From Heliopora coerulea (lineage: Eukaryota > Cnidaria > Anthozoa > Scleralcyonacea > Helioporidae), in assembly GCA_030142905.1 (NCBI GenBank), contig JASJOG010000615.1, positions 24,717 to 88,716 on the forward strand: a stretch of 64,000 nt of DNA. Direction: 5' to 3'. The notes under the pieces were generated by a model. It was given only the letters and a program-made list of their open reading frames with translations. It did no database searches and was not told where the DNA came from. Position 1 is the first letter of the stretch. The number at the start of each line of letters is the position of its first letter. Of this stretch, positions 56,301-64,000 are shown one piece after another. Both the position numbers and the translations under genes were made by a program.

Positions 56301-59300
56301 TACGCGCCAAATATGAAAGTTTATTGCATAGAAAGTAGTTTTGCAGTGATTTAAGGGGGTTTTGAGCGAAATTACGTTGAAAATTTTAGGTGTAAAAATT
56401 TGACCAAAAAGCAAAGGGGTTAACCTTTGGTTTTTGACGATTTTTCGACCAATTTTCAGCTTCCGAAATACGCGCCAAATATGAAAGTTTATTGCATAGA
56501 AAGTAGTTTCACAGTGATTTCAGTGGATTTTGAGCGAAATTAGGTTGAAAATTTTAGGTGTAAAAATTTGACGAAAACGCAAAGGTGTTAACCTTTGGTT
56601 TTTGACGATTTTTCGACCAATTTCCAACTTTCGAAATACGCGCCAAATATGAAAGTTTATTGCATAGAAAGTAGTTTTGCAGTGGTTTAAGGGGTTTTTT
56701 AGCTTAATTACGTTGAAAATTTTAGGTGTAAAAATTTGACCAAATAGCAAAGGGGTTAACCTTAGGTTTTTGACGATTTTTCGACCAATTTCCAACTTTC
56801 GAAATACGCGCCAAATATGAAAGTTTATTGCATAGAAAGTAGTTTTGCAGTGATTTAAGGGGGTTTTGAGCGAAATTACGTTGAAAATTTTAGGTGTAAA
56901 AATTTGACCAAAAAGCAAAGGGGTTAACCTTTGGTTTTTGACGATTTTTCGACCAATTTTCAACTTCCGAAATACGCGCCAAATATGAAAGTTTATTGCA
57001 TAGAAAGTAGTTTCACAGTGATTTCAGTGGATTTTGAGCGAAATTACGTTGAAAATTTTAGGTGTAAAAATTTGACCAAATAGCAAAGGGGTTAACCTTT
57101 GGTTTTTGACGATTTTTCGACCAATTTCCAACTTCCGAAATACGCGCCAAATATGAAAGTTTATTGCATAGAAAGTAGTTTCACAGTGATTTCAGTGGAT
57201 TTTGAGCGAAATTACGTTGAAAATTTTAGGTGTAAAAATTTGACCAAATAGCAAAGGGGTTAACCTTTGGTTTTTGACGATTTTTCGACCAATTTCCAAC
57301 TTTCGAAATACGCGCCAAATATGAAAGTTTATTGCATAGAAAGTAGTTTTGCAGTGGTTTAAGGGGTTTTTTAGCTTAATTACGTTGAAAATTTTAGGTG
57401 TAAAAATTTGACCAAAAAGCAAAGGGGTTAACCTTTGGTTTTTGACGATTTTTCGACCAATTTCCAACTTTCGAAATACGCGCCAAATATGAAAGTTTAT
57501 TGCATAGAAAGTAGTTTCACAGTGATTTCAGTGAATTTTGAGCGAAATTACGTTGAAAATTTTAGGTGTAAAAATTTGACCAAATAGCAAAGGGGTTAAC
57601 CTTTGGTTTTTGACGATTTTTCGACCAATTTCCAACTTCCGAAATACGCGCCAAATATGAAAGTTTATTGCATAGAAAGTAGTTTCACAGTGATTTCAGT
57701 GGATTTTGAGCGAAATTACGTTGAAAATTTTAGGTGTAAAAATTTGACCAAATAGCAAAGGGGTTAACCTTTGGTTTTTGACGATTTTTCGACCAATTTC
57801 CAACTTCCGAAATACGCGCCAAATATGAAAGTTTATTGCATAGAAAGTAGTTTCACAGTGATTTCAGTGGATTTTGAGCGAAATTACGTTGAAAATTTTA
57901 GGTGTAAAAATTTGACCAAATAGCAAAGGGGTTAACCTTTGGTTTTTGACGATTTTTCGACCAATTTCCAACTTTCGAAATACGCGCCAAATATGAAAGT
58001 TTATTGCATAGAAAGTAGTTTCACAGTGATTTCAGTGGATTTTGAGCGAAATTACGTTGAAAATTTTAGGTGTAAAAATTTGACCAAATAGCAAAGGGGT
58101 TAACCTTTGGTTTTTGACGATTTTTCGACCAATTTCCAACTTCCGAAATACGCGCCAAATATGAAAGTTTATTGCATAGAAAGTAGTTTCACAGTGATTT
58201 CAGTGGATTTTGAGCGAAATTACGTTGAAAATTTTAGGTGTAAAAATTTGACCAAATAGCAAAGGGGTTAACCTTTGGTTTTTGACGATTTTTCGACCAA
58301 TTTCCAACTTCCGAAATACGCGCCAAATATGAAAGTTTATTGCATAGAAAGTAGTTTCACAGTGATTTCAGTGGATTTTGAGCGAAATTAGGTTGAAAAT
58401 TTTAGGTGTAAAAATTTGACCAAATAGCAAAGGGGTTAACCTTAGGTTTTTGACGATTTTTCGACCAATTTCCAACTTTCGAAATACGCGCCAAATATGA
58501 AAGTTTATATCATAGAAAGTAGTTTCACAGTGATTTCAGTGAATTTTGAGCGAAATTACGTTGAAAATTTTAGGTGTAAAAATTTGACCAAATAGCAAAG
58601 GGGTTAACCTTAGGTTTTTGACGATTTTTCGACCAATTTCCAACTTTCGAAATACGCGCCAAATATGAAAGTTTATTGCATAGAAAGTAGTTTCACAGTG
58701 ATTTCAGGGGGTTTTGAGCGAAATTACGTTGAAAATTTTAGGTGTAAAAATTTGACCAAAAAGCAAAGGGGTTAACCTTTGGTTTTTGACGATTTTTCGA
58801 CCAATTTCCAACTTCCGAAATACGCGCCAAATATGAAAGTTTATTGCATAGAAAGTAGTTTCACAGTGATTTCAGTGGAATTTCAGCGAAATTAGGTTGA
58901 AAATTTTAGGTGTAAAAATTTGACGAAAACGCAAAGGGGTTAACCTTTGGTTTTTGACGATTTTTCGACCAATTTCCAACTTTCGAAATACGCGCCAAAT
59001 ATGAAAGTTTATTGCATAGAAAGTAGTTTCACAGTGATTTCAATGGATTTTGAGCGAAATTACGTTGAAAATTTTAGGTGTAAAAATTTGACCAAATAGC
59101 AAAGGGGTTAACCTTAGGTTTTTGACGATTTTTCGACCAATTTCCAACTTTCGAAATACGCGCCAAATATGAAAGTTTATTGCATAGAAAGTAGTTTTGC
59201 AGTGATTTAAGGGGGTTTTGAGCGAAATTACGTTGAAAATTTTAGGTGTAAAAATTTGACCAAAAAGCAAGGGGGTTAACCTTTGGTTATTGACGATTTT

Positions 59301-62300
59301 TCGACCAATTTTCAACTTCCGAAATACGCGCCAAATATGAAAGTTTATTGAATAGAACGTAGTTTCACAGTGATTTCAGTGGTTTTTGAGCGAAATTACG
59401 TTGAAAATTTTAGGTGTAAAAATTTGACCAAAAAGCAAAGGGGTTAACCTTTGGTTTTTGACGATTTTTCGACCAATTTCCAACTTTCGAAATACGCGCC
59501 AAATGTGAAAGTTTATTGCATAGAAAGTAGTTTCACAGTGATTTCAGTGGATTTTGAGCGAAATTACGTTGAAAATTTTAGGTGTAAAAATTTGACCAAA
59601 TAACAAAGGGGTTAACCTTTGGTTTTTGACGATTTTTCGACCAATTTCCAACTTCCGAAATACGCGCCAAATATGAAAGTTTATTGCATAGAAAGTAGTT
59701 TCACAGTGATTTCAGTGGATTTTGAGCGAAATTACATTGAAAATTTTAGGTGTAAAAATTTGACCAAATAGCAAAGGGGTTAACCTTTGGTTTTTGACGA
59801 TTTTTCGACCAATTTCCAACTTTCGAAATACGCGCCAAATATGAAAGTTTATTGCATAGAAAGTAGTTTTGCAGTGGTTTAAGGGGTTTTTTAGCTTAAT
59901 TACGTTGAAAATTTTAGGTGTAAAAATTTGACCAAAAAGCAAAGGGGTTAACCTTTGGTTTTTGACGATTTTTCGACCAATTTCCAACTTCCGAAATACG
60001 CGCCAAATATGAAAGTTTATTGCATAGAAAGTAGTTTCACAGTGATTTCAGTGGATTTTGAGCGAAATTACGTTGAAAATTTTAGGTGTAAAAATTTGAC
60101 CAAATAGCAAAGGGGTTAATTTTAGGTTTTTGACGATTTTTCGACCAATTTCCAACTTTCGAAATACGCGCCAAATATGAAAGTTTATTGCATAGAAAGT
60201 AGTTTTGCAGTGATTTAAGGGGGTTTTGAGCGAAATTACGTTGAAAATTTTAGGTGTAAAAATTTGACCAAAAAGCAAGGGGGTTAACCTTTGGTTATTG
60301 ACGATTTTTCGACCAATTTTCAACTTCCGAAATACGCGCCAAATATGAAAGTTTATTGAATAGAACGTAGTTTCACAGTGATTTCAGTGGTTTTTGAGCG
60401 AAATTACGTTGAAAATTTTAGGTGTAAAAATTTGACCAAAAAGCAAAGGGGTTAACCTTTGGTTTTTGACGATTTTTCGACCAATTTCCAACTTTCGAAA
60501 TACGCGCCAAATGTGAAAGTTTATTGCATAGAAAGTAGTTTCACAGTGATTTCAGTGGATTTTGAGCGAAATTACGTTGAAAATTTTAGGTGTAAAAATT
60601 TGACCAAATAACAAAGGGGTTAACCTTAGGTTTTTGACGATTTTTCGACCAATTTCCAACTTCCGAAATACGCGCCAAATATGAAAGTTTATTGCATAGA
60701 AAGTAGTTTCACAGTGATTTCAGTGGATTTTGAGCGAAATTACATTGAAAATTTTAGGTGTAAAAATTTGACCAAATAGCAAAGGGGTTAACCTTAGGTT
60801 TTTGACGATTTTTCGACCAATTTCCAACTTTCGAAATACGCGCCAAATATGAAAGTTTATTGCATAGAAAGTAGTTTCACAGTGATTTCAGGGGGTTTTG
60901 AGCGAAATTACGTTGAAAATTTTAGGTGTAAAAATTTGACCAAAAAGCAAAGGGGTTAACCTTAGGTTTTTGACGATTTTTCGACCAATTTCCAACTTTC
61001 GAAATACGCGCCAAATATGAAAGTTTATTGCATAGAAAGTAGTTTTGCAGTGATTTAAGGGGGTTTTGAGCGAAATTACGTTGAAAATTTTAGGTGTAAA
61101 AATTTGACCAAAAAGCAAAGGGGTTAACCTTTGGTTTTTGACGATTTTTCGACCAATTTCCAACTTCCGAAATACGCGCCAAATATGAAAGTTTATTGCA
61201 TAGAAAGTAGTTTCACAGTGATTTCAGTGGATTTTGAGCGAAATTAGGTTGAAAATTTTAGGTGTAAAAATTTGACGAAAACGCAAAGGGGTTAACCTTT
61301 GGTTTTTGACGATTTTTCGACCAATTTCCAACTTTCGAAATACGCGCCAAATATGAAAGTTTATTGCATAGAAAGTAGTTTCACAGTGATTTCAGTGGAT
61401 TTTGAGCGAAATTACGTTGAAAATTTTAGGTGTAAAAATTTGACCAAATAGCAAAGGGGTTAACCTTTGGTTTTTGACGATTTTTCGACCAATTTCCAAC
61501 TTTCGAAATACGCGCCAAATATGAAAGTTTATTGCATAGAAAGTAGTTTTGCAGTGATTTAAGGGGGTTTTGAGCGAAATTACGTTGAAAATTTTAGGTG
61601 TAAAAATTTGACCAAAAAGCAAAGGGGTTAACCTTTGGTTTTTGACGATTTTTCGACCAATTTTCAACTTCCGAAATACGCGCCAAATATGAAAGTTTAT
61701 TGCATAGAAAGTAGTTTCACAGTGATTTCAGTGGATTTTGAGCGAAATTACGTTGAAAATTTTAGGTGTAAAAATTTGACCAAATAGCAAAGGGGTTAAC
61801 CTTTGGTTTTTGACGATTTTTCGACCAATTTCCAACTTCCGAAATACGCGCCAAATATGAAAGTTTATTGCATAGAAAGTAGTTTCACAGTGATTTCAGT
61901 GGATTTTGAGCGAAATTACGTTGAAAATTTTAGGTGTAAAAATTTGACCAAATAGCAAAGGGGTTAACCTTAGGTTTTTGACGATTTTTCGACCAATTTC
62001 CAACTTTCGAAATACGCGCCAAATATGAAAGTTTATTGCATAGAAAGTAGTTTCACAGTGATTTCAGTGGATTTTGAGCGAAATTACGTTGAAAATTTTA
62101 GGTGTAAAAATTTGACCAAATAGCAAAGGGGTTAACCTTTGGTTTTTGACGATTTTTCGACCAATTTCCAACTTCCGAAATACGCGCCAAATATGAAAGT
62201 TTATTGCATAGAAAGTAGTTTCACAGTGATTTCAGTGGATTTTGAGCGAAATTACGTTGAAAATTTTAGGTGTAAAAATTTGACCAAATAGCAAAGGGGT

Positions 62301-64000
62301 TAACCTTTGGTTTTTGACGATTTTTCGACCAATTTCCAACTTCCGAAATACGCGCCAAATATGAAAGTTTATTGCATAGAAAGTAGTTTCACAGTGATTT
62401 CAGTGGATTTTGAGCGAAATTACGTTGAAAATTTTAGGTGTAAAAATTTGACCAAATAGCAAAGGGGTTAACCTTTGGTTTTTGACGATTTTTCGACCAA
62501 TTTCCAACTTTCGAAATACGCGCCAAATATGAAAGTTTATTGCATAGAAAGTAGTTTCACAGTGATTTCAGGGGGTTTTGAGCGAAATTACGTTGAAAAT
62601 TTTAGGTGTAAAAATTTGACCAAATAGCAAAGGGGTTAACCTTTGGTTTTTGACGATTTTTCGACCAATTTCCAACTTCCGAAATACGCGCCAAATATGA
62701 AAGTTTATTGCATAGAAAGTAGTTTCACAGTGATTTCAGTGGATTTTGAGCGAAATTACGTTGAAAATTTTAGGTGTAAAAATTTGACCAAATAGCAAAG
62801 GGGTTAACCTTTGGTTTTTGACGATTTTTCGACCAATTTCCAACTTTCGAAATACGCGCCAAATATGAAAGTTTATTGCATAGAAAGTAGTTTCACAGTG
62901 ATTTCAGTGGATTTTGAGCGAAATTACGTTGAAAATTTTAGGTGTAAAAATTTGACCAAATAGCAAAGGGGTTAACCTTAGGTTTTTGACGATTTTTCGA
63001 CCAATTTCCAACTTTCGAAATACGCGCCAAATATGAAAGTTTATTGCATAGAAAGTAGTTTCACAGTGATTTAAGGGGGTTTTGAGCGAAATTACGTTGA
63101 AAATTTTAGGTGTAAAAATTTGACCAAAAAGCAAAGGGGTTAACCTTTGGTTTTTGACGATTTTTCGACCAATTTCCAACTTTCGAAATACGCGCCAAAT
63201 ATGAAAGTTTATTGCATAGAAAGTAGTTTCACAGTGATTTCAGTGGATTTTGAGCGAAATTAGGTTGAAAATTTTAGGTGTAAAAATTTGACCAAAAAGC
63301 AAAGGGGTTAACCTTTGGTTTTTGACGATTTTTCGACCAATTTCCAACTTCCGAAATACGCGCCAAATATGAAAGTTTATTGCATAGAAAGTAGTTTCAC
63401 AGTGATTTCAGTGGATTTTGAGCGAAATTACGTTGAAAATTTTAGGTGTAAAAATTTGACGAAAACGCAAAGGGGTTAACCTTTGGTTTTTGACGATTTT
63501 TCGACCAATTTCCAACTTTCGAAATACGCGCCAAATATGAAAGTTTATTGCATAGAAAGTAGTTTTGCAGTGGTTTAAGGGGTTTTTTAGCTTAATTACG
63601 TTGAAAATTTTAGGTGTAAAAATTTGACCAAAAAGCAAAGGGGTTAACCTTTGGTTTTTGACGATTTTTCGACCAATTTCCAACTTTCGAAATACGCGCC
63701 AAATATGAAAGTTTATTGCATAGAAAGTAGTTTCACAGTGATTTCAGGGGGTTTTGAGCGAAATTACGTTGAAAATTTTAGGTGTAAAAATTTGACCAAA
63801 AAGCAAAGGGGTTAACCTTTGGTTTTTGACGATTTTTCGACCAATTTCCAACTTTCGAAATACGCGCCAAATATGAAAGTTTATTGCATAGAAAGTAGTT
63901 TCACAGTGATTTCAGTGGGGTTTTGAGCGAAATTACGTTGAAAATTTTAGGTGTAAAAATTTGACCAAAAAGCAAAGGGGTTAACCTTTGGTTTTTTGAC
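47343..64000 (+). repeat. Satellite 1 array (168-bp monomer), right part, runs off the window
   Basis: About 99 further monomers in the same orientation as the left part, resuming at GGGGTTAACC. The first units (47345-48200) resemble the variants seen at 38200-39400, including GTATAAAAATTTGACAAAAA. Single-base slips occur near 56257 (TTTAGG) and 63918. The array reaches the last base of the window, so its full length is unknown. Confidence 0.97.
47345..61460 (+). repeat. Second higher-order repeat: 28-monomer unit of about 4,704 bp, three copies
   Basis: Rare variants recur at 4,704-4,705 bp spacing: TTTATATCATAG (48590, 53294; 49094, 53798, 58503), GGTTAATTTTAGG (50708, 55412, 60117), CAGTGAATTCAGTGG (51138, 55842), GCAAATGGGTTAATC (49354, 54058) and GGTTATTGACG (50885, 55589, 60294). 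Copies run about 47345-52048, 52049-56753 and 56754-61458. The third is more altered. Confidence 0.8.

Noticed and set aside
31561..64000. CRISPR-like array
   Set aside because: Units are contiguous 168-bp monomers without unique spacers, in an animal genome.
31561..64000. CENP-B box in the 168-bp monomer
   Set aside because: I looked for the TTCG....CGGG pattern; the monomer has CTTTCGAAATACGCG but no acceptable match.

Overview
The window is animal nuclear DNA. Split genes with GT-AG introns, Tc1- and pogo-type transposons, a CR1/L2-like LINE and long satellite arrays rule out a prokaryote. The intron-rich gene models, a single-exon amine-like GPCR and the many foldback elements suggest a cnidarian, probably an anthozoan (coral or anemone). 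That assignment is inference, not proof.

The left third (1-21.4 kb) is gene-bearing. TMBIM4/Lifeguard-4 (minus strand, 7 exons, 256 aa) lies head-to-head with PPP4R2, the regulatory subunit 2 of protein phosphatase 4 (plus strand, 8 exons, 334 aa). Then come a single-exon class A GPCR (plus strand, 323 aa) and ceramide kinase CERK (minus strand, 12 exons, 543 aa). All three split genes were rebuilt by hand and close in frame from ATG to stop. Their introns hold many small foldback or MITE-like elements. One carries telomere-like repeats in its loop, and another is a palindrome of tRNA-like sequence.

From 21.4 to 31.1 kb the DNA is transposon- and repeat-rich. It holds a pogo-like deletion derivative, two Tigger-like MITEs, a tandem array of about 185-190 bp units (satellite 2) split by a 5'-truncated LINE, a GATA/GATC palindrome, and a broken Tc1/mariner element between TA/GT microsatellites.

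From about 31.1 kb to the right edge the window is an array of a 168-bp satellite (satellite 1, roughly 155 monomers). Its left edge is diverged and its interior is homogenised. It shows two scales of higher-order repeat: a 10-mer of 1,680 bp in three near-identical copies (32.3-37.4 kb) and a 28-mer of about 4,704 bp in three copies (47.3-61.5 kb). A full-length LINE with both ORFs intact (ORF1 with an SGNH esterase, ORF2 with endonuclease and reverse transcriptase) sits inside it on the minus strand.

The main discovery candidate is the insertion pattern of the LINE. The intact copy and the diverged truncated copy are in two different tandem arrays, yet their 3' ends join the same short sequence (CCCC-TTTGCT, primer strand AGCAAAGGGG). 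This suggests a LINE lineage that targets a motif found in satellites.
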